Assembly (NCBI GenBank): GCA_900323505.1
Contig: OOIN01000016.1
Span: 793,530-857,529 of the forward strand
DNA length: 64,000 bases
Reading direction: 5' to 3'
Source of the DNA: Ustilago trichophora
Lineage: Eukaryota; Basidiomycota; Ustilaginomycetes; Ustilaginales; Ustilaginaceae
The notes under the pieces were generated by a model that searched no databases, was not told where the DNA came from, and saw only the letters and a program-made list of their open reading frames with translations. Positions 10,975-21,823 of the stretch are shown here, in pieces (position 1 is the first letter of the stretch; every line of letters begins with the position of its first letter). The translations under genes were made by a program, and so were the position numbers.

Positions 10975-11554
10975 CTACTCCTTCTTGCCGCCATCGTTCT
11001 TTCCACCCTCCCCATTTTCTCCACCAAAGAAGCTCTTCTGGCTGTTCATGATGGCCTGCAGGCGCTCTGGGGACACATCTACGCCTGCGTTCTTGAGCTC
11101 TTCCATCACTATCGTAACCGCACCAACAACAGGAAGGACACAACGATTGGATCAGTATCATTCCATTATTCTAGAGGGATTCTCAGTCACTGTATTCTTA
11201 GTAGACAGCATCGAGTGGCAGATGGGTCGAGGAGGTTCACTTACCCTTTGTGGTGGCATCTCGGACCTCTTGGTTACGAGCCAGTTTAACCATCTGCCAC
11301 ATTGATGGCTTTTCACCCGTGTGCAGGTCAACGCCGTTCTGCTTCATCACCTCGACCAAGTTAGTGATGGCCGAGAGGGCTGAAGGGGAGTGTGCGAGCT
11401 TTTCGAATCCGGGAGGCAGCTGGGGGAAGGAGTTGGGTGTCGGTGAGGAGGCGTACGCGCGAACGACTGCTGTTGCCGGGCGAGTTGCCAACAACGTCGG
11501 GCGCAGGTTGTTGCGGAGAGTGGTACGGGTGAGGGCGCGGTACGATGACAACAT
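10975..11554 (-). CDS. Small probable mitochondrial protein, two exons
   Basis: Exon 1 is 11554-11245 and exon 2 is 11108-10975. The intron 11244-11109 (136 nt) has a GTAAGT donor and an AG acceptor and joins in phase 1. The product is 147 residues. The N-terminus MLSSYRALTRTTLRNNLRP is Arg/Ser/Thr-rich, free of acidic residues and followed by VVRAYASS, a typical mitochondrial presequence with a likely cleavage point. The rest is a soluble, helical segment (LPPGFEKLAHSPSALSAITN and on) ending in a Gly/Lys-rich tail. I do not recognise the family. Its 5' end faces the mitochondrial methionyl-tRNA synthetase gene 274 bp away, so the two may share a promoter, which agrees with a mitochondrial role but does not prove one. 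Confidence 0.8.
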
Positions 11555-11828
11555 GTTGGCGGTGGAGCTGCGTTCCTGCTGGAAATGGTGATTGAGGGTG
11601 CAAGGTAGTGGCGAGTATGATGAAGAATTGGATGGTAAGTTTGGCTGGCCTCGCCTCCACCTGAGGAGAGAAACAGAAGGCTCACCTCCGAGTCCCGAGG
11701 ACTTTTGTTCGATGTTTTTTTCTTGGACCCTGGCAAGGAGGAAAGGCTTATAAGATACCTTCTTGACAGGCTCATCTGTTGCTGTGGCATTTGAGGTACA
11801 GCATCCTTTAGCGCAGTCGACAGCGGAG
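11555..11828. promoter_or_regulatory. Short shared 5' region of two divergent mitochondrial genes
   Basis: Only 274 bp separate the start codons of the small probable mitochondrial protein (minus) and mitochondrial methionyl-tRNA synthetase (plus). It must carry both promoters and 5' leaders. I see no specific factor-binding site that I would name. Confidence 0.4.
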
Positions 11829-13727
11829 ATGATGGCGTCAATACGAGCTATCCCCTTCGCCTCCCGGCTAAATGCCGCTTCTTCCACATCTCAGCTTCCG
11901 GCGATCATTCGAACGCTGCGCTGCAGCCCTCGAGCCTTCGCACCTCGATACACTCCAAGCTCAAGAAGCTTCGCAACCACAGCCATCGCTGCTTCATCAT
12001 CACAACCCGGACTCAAGCCGTACTACGTAACCACGCCGATCTTCTATGTCAATGCGGAACCGCATATCGGCCACCTCTATTCAGATGTCATTGCCGACGT
12101 CCTCGCCCGCTATCACGGCTACATGCGATCTGGGTACTCCGCATTCGCGCGTTCCGGTGCACCTATTGCCAGCGAAGCAGCCACGGTACTATCACAAATA
12201 GATGAAAGCGAGCCAGTAAAGCCGCTATTCAGCACGGGCACAGACGAACATGGCCTCAAGATTCAAAAAGTTGCCGAAGGTCTTAACGAAGACCCCCGAG
12301 CGCTATGCGATCGCATCAGCCGGCGTTTCAAGCAGCTAGCAGATGCAGCTAACATAGACTACACGCATTTCATCCGAACGACAGACGATGCACACAAGAC
12401 TGCAGTAGAGCACCTCTGGCGAACACTGCGGGACAAAGGCCACATCTACAAGGGTAGTCATGAGGGTTGGTATGCTGTTTCTGACGAGGCGTTTTATCCT
12501 GCCACACAGGTGCGCAAAGTGATGGTGGATGGGGTGGAACAGATGCAAAGCATCGAGACGGGGGCAAAGGTGGAATGGACTCAAGAGGAGAACTACAAGT
12601 TCCGTCTAAGTGCATGTCAACAACCCCTGGTGGAGTGGCTAAAGGCTAATCCGATTGCCATTCAGCCCGCCGCGAAGCATGCTGAGGTTCTGGCCGAGAT
12701 CGAGTCAGGTTTGGCGGATTTGTCGATCTCAAGGCCGAGTTCGAGGTTGAGCTGGGGAATTCCAGTGCCGGATGACGAGGAGCACTGTATATATGTATGG
12801 GTGGACGCGCTGACGAACTACCTCACTGTCGCTGGGTACCCTGATGCTGAGGGAGGTTGGCCAGCAGACGTCCATGTCGTCGGTAAAGACATTGTACGAT
12901 TCCATGCGATCTACTGGCCGGCTATGCTGCTCGCCGCCGACCTACCGCTGCCCAAAACGGTGCTCGCACACTCACATTGGACGATGAACAAGGCGAAAAT
13001 GTCCAAATCGAGGGGCAACGTGGCCAACCCCTTTGAAGCAATCAGCACCTTTGGCCTAGACTCGCTGCGATTCTTCCTCATGCGGGTGGGGGGAAACTTT
13101 GGCAGTGACTCGGACTACAATCCATCAGTGCTGGTCGAGTATCATCGCAAGTATCTTCAAGGTCAACTTGGCAATCTTGTCAGCAGAATCAGTGCACCCA
13201 AAATTCACGCTCGGCTCAACGACTTCCCCCGCGATCCTGAAACGCAGATCCTCACTCGCCCGACCGAGAAGGCACTGCGAGCACAGCTCAACAAGGACAT
13301 CCGAAAAATCTGTCGGAGACTGGAGAAGAATCTCATCAGACTCCCGAAGAAAGTTGACGAGCTCATGCAGTCCTTCGAAGTAGGGAAGAGCCTCGAGCTG
13401 ATTCTCGAGGACACAATCTCGTCGAGCAACGAGTTGATGCAGCGGCTGCAACCGTGGGCACCGTCCACTCACCCAGTAGTGGTATTGGAGACTGTGGTGC
13501 TCATCACAGAAAGTCTGAGGATCTGCGCGTTGTTGCTGCAGCCGTTCATGCCGCAAAAGATGGAAGAGCTGTTGGATACGCTCAAAGTACCCAAGGATAA
13601 AAGGTTGCGCGCAAAGGACCTTGTTGTGCTCGACGAGGAGGGCAGGCTGGTATCGCATGTACAGCAGCGAACGGAGGATGAGGGAAAGCCACAACCGCTC
13701 TTTCCCCGGATCGAGCTGGAGACGTAG
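11829..13727 (+). CDS. MSM1: Mitochondrial methionyl-tRNA synthetase
   Basis: A class I aminoacyl-tRNA synthetase of 632 residues that charges mitochondrial tRNA-Met. The frame is open upstream only from a TTG; the first ATGs are at 11829 and 11832. The N-terminus from there is basic and Ser/Ala-rich (ASRLNAASSTS, RSFATTAIAASS), a good mitochondrial presequence. The catalytic core starts at YYVTTPIFYVNAEPHIGHLYSD with the HIGH motif at 79-82, then STGTDEHGLKIQ, and the KMSKS motif in KAKMSKSRGN near residue 390. The anticodon-binding helical domain fills the last third. Odd point: about 28 residues (roughly 103-131) are inserted between the first Rossmann helix and the STGTDEHG strand. They are in frame with no obvious splice sites, so I treat them as coding. 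Confidence 0.92.
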   Translation: MMASIRAIPFASRLNAASSTSQLPAIIRTLRCSPRAFAPRYTPSSRSFATTAIAASSSQPGLKPYYVTTPIFYVNAEPHIGHLYSDVIADVLARYHGYMRSGYSAFARSGAPIASEAATVLSQIDESEPVKPLFSTGTDEHGLKIQKVAEGLNEDPRALCDRISRRFKQLADAANIDYTHFIRTTDDAHKTAVEHLWRTLRDKGHIYKGSHEGWYAVSDEAFYPATQVRKVMVDGVEQMQSIETGAKVEWTQEENYKFRLSACQQPLVEWLKANPIAIQPAAKHAEVLAEIESGLADLSISRPSSRLSWGIPVPDDEEHCIYVWVDALTNYLTVAGYPDAEGGWPADVHVVGKDIVRFHAIYWPAMLLAADLPLPKTVLAHSHWTMNKAKMSKSRGNVANPFEAISTFGLDSLRFFLMRVGGNFGSDSDYNPSVLVEYHRKYLQGQLGNLVSRISAPKIHARLNDFPRDPETQILTRPTEKALRAQLNKDIRKICRRLEKNLIRLPKKVDELMQSFEVGKSLELILEDTISSSNELMQRLQPWAPSTHPVVVLETVVLITESLRICALLLQPFMPQKMEELLDTLKVPKDKRLRAKDLVVLDEEGRLVSHVQQRTEDEGKPQPLFPRIELET

Positions 13728-13852
13728 TGCAAACATCCCGAGTGGGATCCAGACCACTGCTCGAACCATTCGGTTTCGTGCAATCACACGATCAATTGTG
13801 CATTTCAGACGAATCTTTCGGTTGCTGAGGATGAGAATGGAATCTGATGGTA

Positions 13853-13893
13853 ACGTAATTACAGTAGTTGCGACGCATAAGTAGTTGCGACGC
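13853..13893 (+). repeat. Left terminal inverted repeat of the foldback element
   Basis: These 41 bp are identical in inverse orientation to 14804-14844. They contain an internal direct repeat of AGTAGTTGCGACGC, a plausible double transposase-binding site. Confidence 0.85.
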
Positions 13894-14803
13894 AGGCGCG
13901 CATTTTTGAATTCAACTGCATCTCAGTCTCTTGTGCAAATTTGCTGTTCATTTTGAGCCCTCATAACTTCATGAAATATGATCTGATGATGCCTGCTGCT
14001 TCCACTGAGCATGGAGTCTACCAATACAGACCATAGTCACTGCATTCTTCAACTATAGGCTGCTTCAATACCATTTGAGGAGTGTGAGAGCATGAATGAT
14101 GATGTTCAACCATGCAATTTAGGCACCTGAGCAGTCAAAGTCCTTGTTTTTAGACTCTGTGCGTTTCCTTTGATGTGTGCACAGATTTGTGTGATCCAAT
14201 GCAGCAGCTCTTGAGCACATGATGATGCCTATGATCTGATCAAAGAAAGCTCCATCATCAAGCTGTTCGTGATGATCAGTGATGATCAACACAGAGAGGT
14301 TGGAGAAAAAAAATTTAGGGCAGCAGATCAGTACATGTGAATTTTGCAATTTCAAAATTTACACTGGTTGAAGTGCCTGATTTTGAAATTTCTGCCGTCA
14401 ACACTTCAACTTTGTGCTTACATCAATGAGCAGGTTGATATGGAGATGTTCTGCATCAGAACCCTTTGCAAGGATCCAAGGCAGGAGGCTACCCAGCTTT
14501 CTGGTCTCCATTGATGCTGGTGTTGTTGCAATTCCATGAAAACTAAAAACAAGGACTTTGACTGCTCAGGTGCCTGAATTGCATGGTTGAACATCATCAT
14601 CCATGCTCTCACACTCCTCAAATGGTATTGAAGCAGCCTATAGCAAGGTTTGCTTTGAATTCACATTGTCCTGTCTAAGTTGTATGCATATCCAAACAAA
14701 ACTGTGAAGCTCAAGATTAATCCTAATGAATGGCAGCATGCAGAATAGAGTGGGTAATTTGCACAAGAGACTGAAATGCAGTGGGATTCAAAAACACGCG
14801 CGT

Positions 14804-14844
14804 GCGTCGCAACTACTTATGCGTCGCAACTACTGTAATTACGT
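14804..14844 (-). repeat. Right terminal inverted repeat of the foldback element
   Basis: Inverse copy of 13853-13893, followed directly by the right TA of the target duplication. Confidence 0.85.
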
Positions 14845-14996
14845 TATTGAAAAGAGATGCGATGATGCGGGCCCGACTTTTGGTCAGGCCTCGCTGTACG
14901 TGATGATGGAATGTTCCTTGTTGGTCAAGACTGGGAAAGAGAAGAATGCGAGCGAAAAGAATCCAAGAATGTCCGATTCAGCCGGTCATTGGCTGC

Positions 14997-16894
14997 TTAG
15001 AGGATGAGGAAAGCTCCAGCAAAGAGCGCAGCGGCTGAAGCAGCGCTCACACCCACCATGGCGGGGACGAGCGAGCTTGCGCCCGAACTGGAGCCGCTGC
15101 TGCTGCCACTGCTGCCAGAGTTACTGTTGCCGTTGCTCTGACCGGTAGTGAGGGCAGGGTCGGAAGACACAACGCCACCAGACGCTGAGGGGACGGGAAG
15201 GTTTCCACCGCCGTAGACTCCACTTCCGGTAGCCTGGGGTGCGTACGATGTTCCGGTGGGAAGAGGCAGACCGCCGCCGATGGAGCTCATGGCGGACGAG
15301 CCGGATGCCGACGAAGTAGCTGGAGGCGTTTGCGACGAGACGGCGTTGGCAGTCACCGAGACGATCTGGGCCTCGTTACCCTTGAGACTGGCGAAACCGA
15401 CACGTCCAGTGCCGTCAAAGACCGAGAAGACATTCTTGAGGAACGAGTCACCCACGATCCATTGAGGGACACCGTACGACGACGAACCAAGGTCAATCTC
15501 AAAGAGCGCACCGAGACAGGTCTGCGAGTTGGTGTAAGGGAAGGATCCGAGGTTGAAGTCTTGGCTGCTCATGGGCCAGCTCTTGCCGCCAAAGGTGAAC
15601 TGAATGTTGAGGTTGGTGCTGCAGGGGAAGAGGTAGTAGCCCGGCATACTAGCGCTGGCAGCCGATCGGGAGCCGGGAATCTGCGAGTAGAAGGCCCGGA
15701 TGGCGGAAGCGGGACCACCGATCAACGTTGTGCCTGTGTCGATGGCAGCGAGGGTGTTGCTGCCAACGTTGGCCGAGTTGCCATTCACGGAAATGCCACC
15801 GAGGGGGATGGTCCAGTAGCCAAGACCTTGTTGGTTCTGGAGGTTGTTGGGGATGTTCGTATAGCTGATATCGCCATTGTACTGGTTCGAGTCGATCTTG
15901 CCGAGGGTGAAGACACCACCAGGGTTTTGGACATCGTTGATGTTGGGGTCGTTAGGGTTGATGTTGTCGATATTTCTTGCGAGCTGGAAAGTGAAGACGT
16001 TGTTGGACAGAACGCCCTGCTTTTCGAGGACTTGCCAGAAGGGAGTGGCGCCACTGGTGGAGAGCGACTGGAAGCCCATACCCATGATACCCGAGGTGGG
16101 GTACTCGACGGTGTCCCTAGCAACGGCAGAGGCCTCGGCAAAGGTGAGGTTGTTGACGGTGTAGCCAGCCAATGAGACCTTGTCAGCGGCAAGCGAGCCT
16201 CGGACGGCACCGGTACCGTATGTGATTTGGAAAGGAGTCTGCGATCCAATGTTGGTGGAAGAAGAACCAGCGTTGTACTTGTTCAAGTTGGAAGCGCAGT
16301 TCTGAGCAGTACCACATTCCGAGTCGACTAGCCAGAAATCGGCCGAGCCGGTATCCAGGACAACGTTGAAGTTTTGCGCGGGGGTTCCGACCGAGACCTG
16401 AGCATAGTAGTAGCTACGGCGTGGTGAAGTAACAAGTGCGCAGAAAGCCGAGTGCGTCAAGAAGTGAAATACAGTCGATGGTCAGCCAGTTGCCGGAATG
16501 TGAGAAAGTGGGAGGTTATTTCGAATCTTCTTGTTCATGCGTACCTGTCAGGACCCACATCGGTCAAACCGATGGTCTGGCGCTTCTGGTGTGTGCTGGA
16601 AGCGTGGAATTTGCTCTTCATGATCTCCGCCTGTCGGAAGGCCCACTTCATAGTCTTTTCCGGTTCGCGCTTGCTGATGTCCGGGTGAAGCGCACCGTGC
16701 CTCTTGTAAACGGGGACCGAGACGGATCCTTGCGAGAGGTCGTTGAGCGATCGGCCGGCAAGACGGAATGCTTGAGCGGCAGCTACATCTCCAGCGTGTT
16801 CAGTGTTGGCCTGGAAAGGCAACACGTACGCCTGGATGGACGAAGCGCACACCAGCGCTGCTGTGACTGTTGAGAGAAGTGCCTGGAAAGCCAT
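14997..16894 (-). CDS. GPI-anchored pepsin-type aspartic protease (yapsin-like), two exons
   Basis: Exon 1 is 16894-16545 and exon 2 is 16413-14997. The 131-nt intron starts GTACGC and ends TAG, and the join in phase 2 gives GPDSYYYAQVSVGTP. The product has 588 residues. Residues 1-22 form a signal peptide (MAFQALLSTVTAALVCASS), followed by a propeptide with KR sites, the last being KRQTIG just before the mature enzyme. The two catalytic aspartates lie in VVLDTGSADFW (Asp 137) and AAIDTGTTLIG (about 342), so the enzyme should be active. After the A1 fold comes a long Ser/Gly-rich stalk, then a C-terminal hydrophobic stretch SAASAAALFAGAFLIL, the signal for a GPI anchor. It should therefore sit on the plasma membrane or wall and cut secreted or surface proteins, as yapsins do; the substrate is unknown. 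Confidence 0.92.
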
Positions 16895-18784
16895 ACTGTC
16901 AAGTTAGTCGATTGGCTCTCGGTATGATTTCAACGTCGAAAAAGCTGGGAGAGAGTCGGAAGTGCCGCCGAAGGGGTTATGTGTGACAGGGAGGGTTGGT
17001 AGAGGGTGACGAAAAGGAGGAAGGGAGGATGTTGGAGCAAGAAGAGAAAAGGTATGTGCGTCGCTGTCTAAAATCACGGATGCAGGAAGCGCAGGAAGTT
17101 AAAGACGTCACACTTGATCGTCGCTACCTCTGGTTGACGCTGGGATCGGAAGCGTGGAGGTCGGCAATTCAGGTCGGAGTGTGTGAGGAGAGTGCAGCAC
17201 CGTGCTTTGCTGTGCTGTGCTGTGCTGTGCTGCATAGCCTTGAAACAGGCGAGGTTGAACGCGGAGTGAGTCAAGGAAATTGGGGTTTCGAAGGGTCCAG
17301 CCAGGGAATCGCTGACAACGGCAGCCCAAGTGAATTAATCAATCACCACATCTAGACTTCTCTATGCTAAACCCGGCGAAGAAGAAACAAACCAAAAGTC
17401 AAGGCAGAGGAAGAGAGCGGAGATGGAATGCCTTGATTGTTGCAGCCAAAAAAAAAATAAAAAAATGAAAAATGACAGTTTGGTTCAACTGAGACAAGCT
17501 GAGGAAGGCGGTTGACTAAGTTCTGTTTTGGCCGCTTTCTTTGCACAACTTTTTTTGAATTTTTTGCAACGCTTGCTTCAGGAGGTTCTGAACTGCTCGC
17601 CAGGGCAACCATGCAAGCCAGCATGCAAAGAGGCTGCATGAGCCTCCTTCGCATCGCAGTGCGCGCAAGATGCCCCGTTGCAGTCACAAAGCAGTCGATT
17701 GCCACGTCTTTTCCAACAGAAATCCAGTTTGGCAATGATATCTGGCAGCTTTAAAGGTTGTTCCTGTTGGCACAGTCTCGACTCAACGTGCTGCAGAGTT
17801 TGCGTTTTTGCAAGATGATGACCAAAGAGTCTTGTTTATGCAGATGTTGCTGAAAATGCCGAATGGGCGGCGGCAAATCGTGCCGTGCCGATCTGCATTT
17901 CTCTAACAAAATTGGCAGAGTGACCGAGTTGCAGGCGCGCGGCTGCTGCCTTGGTGAGGTGTGATTTTCTCAGGCAATCCGAACCGACAGGTTTAAGCGA
18001 GCAACAGGGTGTCGAAGCTCGACGTTCACATTCTGCAAAAATCTACACAAAATGACGACACTCTTTTCTCAATTCGCGGGGCGGCTCAACAGAAGAGGGG
18101 TCACACTTGCCAGTCGGCTGTGAGCGGGAGGATGTGACTTCTGGAAAACTTTGGCCCGTGTCTTTTTCTTTTCCTTGCAAATATCACACGAAGCGTTCTC
18201 CCCCACGCTGTGCAGTACGCATCTCGCTGTAACTGCAAGCCAAGCTTTGCCAAGATGGACACATACCGAGGCCAAGCAGACTCATCGCTGCAAGGTGGCT
18301 TCGCCTAGTCCTCCGTCTCAACGTTGGTGGTGGATGCAGAGTCACGCACAGCGGTTCCATTCGCATGCGATTCTTTGTACCACGAACCTCTGCGTTTGGT
18401 CAAGTCGAGCGAAAGGTGCCGGATCTGCGTTTCTTCAGAGGCCAACAGTCCGGTACCAACCCGAACAAAAAGAGCCTGTGCAGCGCCAGCTTGGTTATGT
18501 GAAATTCAGACACACCCTTCTTTGCACCCCTGCTTGCTGCCGCGCGGCAGCTCACAGTACTCTCAGACCAAGCTTCCACAGCTGTCAGAAATTTTTCGAG
18601 ACGCCATCATATTGTATGCGCCCATGAACCTCCGCTTGCCATGCAGCCATGCAAGCGTCAATGAAGCGTCTCATTCGCTTTTCCACACGGCTAGCGCGGC
18701 AGCAGACCTTCCATGTTCCCTGCTCAAACTGCATTTATCACGCATGGAAGCTGTATCAATGACAGGAATGGTCTTTGTTGTGCT
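16895..18784. other. Intergenic region
   Basis: About 1.9 kb without a supported gene. It holds the protease promoter at the left and a short TGTGC pentanucleotide repeat at 17211-17230, plus A and T runs near 17450 and 17550. Frames of up to 158 codons occur on the plus strand around 18150-18627 but show no domain and biased composition, so I do not call them. Confidence 0.45.
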
Positions 18785-21520
18785 CTATTGGTCATCTTCA
18801 GCTGCCGACATATCAGGGCGAGCCTCTACCCGGTCAAACCAACCCCCTCTCTGCCCATTCCGCTCCATTTTCCACTGCCAATGGCGCTGCATCAGCCCCT
18901 CCTCTGGCAGCCTTTCCTTTCCGAGCCAGTCCGCCAACCATGCATCCAGAATGTCCATCTGCCTTGTTGCCACCGCCGGCACAAGATGCTCTTCGATCTC
19001 GAGCACCGTCAGCGCCAAATGCGTCGGCGAGGGAGTCAAATTCAACTCCTTCATCCAGCCCAGCACGTCCAGCAGCTCGTGTCTTGATGCTCTTGCGTCG
19101 GTTAGCAGCCCTGGAGAGTGCTGTAGATGAAGCAGCAGCCGTACGTAGTGCTCGAAAATCTTCGACGTGAATACCAATCCATCAAGATCGTCAGGCACGA
19201 CGGGTGACTCAATCTCTTTGGCTTCGAACACCGACGAGAGCCAACTCTCCATCCTTGCTCCCATCGTGTCGTGCGTGAAAATCCAACCCGAGGCACCATG
19301 CGCCTCAAGCTTTTCCCTTAGTGGGTTGTGGTACGACGCCAATTCGGGATGCTTGCCGAACAACAGCGTGCGGAAAATTTGGCGGGCGAAGCGCGCATCG
19401 ATGCTCGAGGTTCTCTCGTTTCGACACGATGCTTTGAGCAGCAACGCAAGCACAGGTGCGTCCGGAAACAGCCGGATCGTCTGCTGATACGAATTCCATA
19501 GCGCTTCGATGCCCTCAGCTCCACACGAGTGCAGTCCGTTGAAGACGACCGATGCCATAATCGGGTCCGGCGTCACTTTGTGTAGTTCCGCTTCTGTGTC
19601 GATTGACGTCAATGGATGGAAGGAAAGCGCTTCAGGGTTGCTTTTCGTCGAAGTAGCCAGGGTTTCCACTTCGATGTCCTTGAAGCGATCGCAAGTGGAT
19701 GGCCTCGGTACGCCCTCTTCGCACCACTTGTGAAGTTGTTGCAGCGCTGTTTGGACGTCTCGCATCTGAAACAGATTCTGCAAAAGCAACGAGAGGCATG
19801 CTGCATTCGGCATCATCCCTCGGCTCAGCATCGACTGCCACACTGTGACAGCAACCTTGGGCCGCCGCCGAAGCAAACAACCTTGCATCAACACGGTGTA
19901 TGCATGCAAGTCTGCCCGGCGCCAACGCATCGCCTCAGAAAAGTTCTCATCCGAGACGAAAGTTCTGCCTTTTGCGTAGGGACTGTCCTGGACGTGAATT
20001 CCGAGCATTGAGAGCACCTTGCCGAGATGCACATCAGTGCTGTTGGCCATGACCTTAAGCAGTTCAAGCGAGGTGCGTGAAAGCTCTTTCATGGATTCCG
20101 TCTTCTTGCGTCTTCTGTCCAGGTCCGTCTTGGTCGCAGAGATTTGAAGCAGCCGTTCCGCGCGCAAGAAGATACGAAATGAATTCTTTCGACCTTGCTC
20201 TGTCCGGACCAAGGCACCGGCGAGCAAGAGGTAGTCAGAACCAGTTATGCTTGCTCCACGCTTTTGCTTGAGTTGTTCGTACTCGTAGAACCATTGCCAA
20301 ATCCGTCGATAGTCCCGTCCCCGCCCTGCAATGTATACAGCGCACCGCAGCGCCCGCTCTTGAAGATCTGACCTCGTAGTAGGCACGTCCCGTGGCAATA
20401 GTTGCTGCATCATCTCGACAGTGGCGAAATGTTCAGACGATGCAGTCTTGTTGCGTGACGACCTCATCGAACTTTCGATGCTCTGAATGCAGTGTCCAAG
20501 CACTTTGTGTCGAACATCGGCGAATTTTTCCACGTTCGGCTCGCTTTGAAGCCAATCAAGAACCCGAAGAACTGCCTGGCGCGCCCGCTCGTCTGACCGC
20601 CCTGCGCACCGCTGCGTGAAGTCATAGATGAAAGATTCCGAGGACAACGTCTGTGTTGGAAATCTTTCGAGAAGAGCCAACAGCACGTCAGTCAGCCGGG
20701 GTATGAGGTGGAAGGCATTTCCTTGCTCTTTCAAAGTGATGCTTGTGAGGACGGTGAAGCAGTAGCGAAGCGATTTGAAAATCACGTTGCATCGGGATGA
20801 TGAAGTCAGCTTCGCAGCCTCCTGTATTGTCGAGGCAAGGAGCGCCAACGAGTCGGAGATCTCGGAAGGCGTGCCTACCGTGTGAACGGCTCGTTGGAGC
20901 ACGTGTGCTGGCCACTTTCCATCTGCAATGTGGATCATGTGTCTTCGCGCATCGGGCCAGCTTTTAGAGAGCATTGCGTTGCGACAGGAGAGAAAGACCT
21001 CAACGTCGATCCTCCTGTCACGCAGATACTTTTTCAGCGTAAGGCGATGCTCATGAGGCCACCGCAAGAGAAGGTCAGCTAGTCTGGGTTCTGCCCACCT
21101 AGTAGCGCCAGCCAGCACCTCGTCCAGATCCTGCGCCTCGGGGTAAGGTCCATCATACGTCTCTGGAGCCATGGTACGCATGAAAATATCAAAGGGAATC
21201 ATATGTAAGGCCTCTCTCAGATCCAATGGCTGCGCTCTCGTAGCTTTCGGTCTGGAGTTGCTGGGAGCCTCGATGTAGGTTACCGGAACGGAAATTTTGG
21301 ATTTATGTCTTGCGGGTTCTGAGTCGCCACTATAGGTTGTCGAAGAGTCCAAGCATGTGATGGAAAATCGAGTGCATGACGACGAAATGGATCGATCCAA
21401 GAGCATGTTGGTGGCGGGTGCGAGGCGCTGAAGCCTCGGTGTTGCTTTTAGACCATGGGTGATTGTGCGGGTCACAGCGGCAGTCACCTTCCCGAAGGAT
21501 GAGTGACATTTTGCTGCCAT
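18785..21520 (-). CDS. PPR-like, probably mitochondrial protein
   Basis: An intronless frame of 911 residues. The first 55 residues are rich in Ser, Thr, Arg and Lys and poor in acidic residues (SSFGKVTAAVTRTITHGLK), suggesting a mitochondrial presequence. Most of the chain is helical. At about residues 538-605 it contains pentatricopeptide-type helix pairs: LHAYTVLMQGCLLRRRPKVA followed by a VWQSMLSRGMMPNAACLSLL unit and a further copy. Earlier helices look like degenerate repeats of the same type. PPR proteins bind organellar RNA and act in its processing, stability or translation, so a role in mitochondrial gene expression is the natural inference. I cannot match it to a specific family member. 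The Tc1-like element at 21731 lies 210 bp upstream of its start codon and may affect expression. Confidence 0.75.
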   Translation of the reverse strand: MAAKCHSSFGKVTAAVTRTITHGLKATPRLQRLAPATNMLLDRSISSSCTRFSITCLDSSTTYSGDSEPARHKSKISVPVTYIEAPSNSRPKATRAQPLDLREALHMIPFDIFMRTMAPETYDGPYPEAQDLDEVLAGATRWAEPRLADLLLRWPHEHRLTLKKYLRDRRIDVEVFLSCRNAMLSKSWPDARRHMIHIADGKWPAHVLQRAVHTVGTPSEISDSLALLASTIQEAAKLTSSSRCNVIFKSLRYCFTVLTSITLKEQGNAFHLIPRLTDVLLALLERFPTQTLSSESFIYDFTQRCAGRSDERARQAVLRVLDWLQSEPNVEKFADVRHKVLGHCIQSIESSMRSSRNKTASSEHFATVEMMQQLLPRDVPTTRSDLQERALRCAVYIAGRGRDYRRIWQWFYEYEQLKQKRGASITGSDYLLLAGALVRTEQGRKNSFRIFLRAERLLQISATKTDLDRRRKKTESMKELSRTSLELLKVMANSTDVHLGKVLSMLGIHVQDSPYAKGRTFVSDENFSEAMRWRRADLHAYTVLMQGCLLRRRPKVAVTVWQSMLSRGMMPNAACLSLLLQNLFQMRDVQTALQQLHKWCEEGVPRPSTCDRFKDIEVETLATSTKSNPEALSFHPLTSIDTEAELHKVTPDPIMASVVFNGLHSCGAEGIEALWNSYQQTIRLFPDAPVLALLLKASCRNERTSSIDARFARQIFRTLLFGKHPELASYHNPLREKLEAHGASGWIFTHDTMGARMESWLSSVFEAKEIESPVVPDDLDGLVFTSKIFEHYVRLLLHLQHSPGLLTDARASRHELLDVLGWMKELNLTPSPTHLALTVLEIEEHLVPAVATRQMDILDAWLADWLGKERLPEEGLMQRHWQWKMERNGQRGGWFDRVEARPDMSAAEDDQ

Positions 21521-21730
21521 ATTTGCGAAGCCTTCATCTGGCTAGAGCGGCTTCACGGATGGTGCATTGTAAAGTTTTGGTGTCGTTCTGATGTCCGGAG
21601 TGTAGAGGGGGTTCGTGAAGGAAGAAAAGAGTGAGGTGTTCAGCACTTTTTGCTTTCATCGCCGGCTTCCGAAATTTCATCAAGGATGTCCTATACTGTA
21701 CCAACAGGAGGGGAAAAATGTATAAATATA

Positions 21731-21823
21731 CACCTTTTTCCAAACGAGACCGATAGCCCCCCTGTCCATGACCGATAGCTTGACCAACAGCTCATGAGGA
21801 GACTGATGGAGTTGACCAACAGC
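21731..21823 (+). repeat. Left 93-bp terminal inverted repeat of the Tc1-like element
   Basis: Matches 23211-23303 base for base in inverse orientation. It includes repeated GACCGATAGC and GACCAACAGC motifs. Confidence 0.93.

Larger units (their letters stand above)
13853..14844. mobile_element. Non-autonomous foldback DNA transposon with TA target duplication
   Basis: A 992-bp element bounded by identical 41-bp terminal inverted repeats (13853-13893 and 14804-14844) and flanked on both sides by TA (13851-13852, 14845-14846), the target duplication of Tc1/mariner-type elements. Each terminus contains two direct copies of AGTAGTTGCGACGC. Similarity between the arms continues inward for about 50 bp more, and a second, internal inverted pair lies at about 14050-14154 and 14544-14638. 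The centre is A+T-rich and encodes nothing. A partner transposase would have to act in trans. Its ends differ from those of the Tc1-like element at 21731-23303, so that transposase is not an obvious partner. Confidence 0.85.

Noticed and set aside
13728..14996. Considering the foldback element a shortened copy of the Tc1-like element at 21731-23303
   Set aside because: Both have TA duplications, but the terminal sequences (ACGTAATTACAG versus CACCTTTTTCC) are unrelated.
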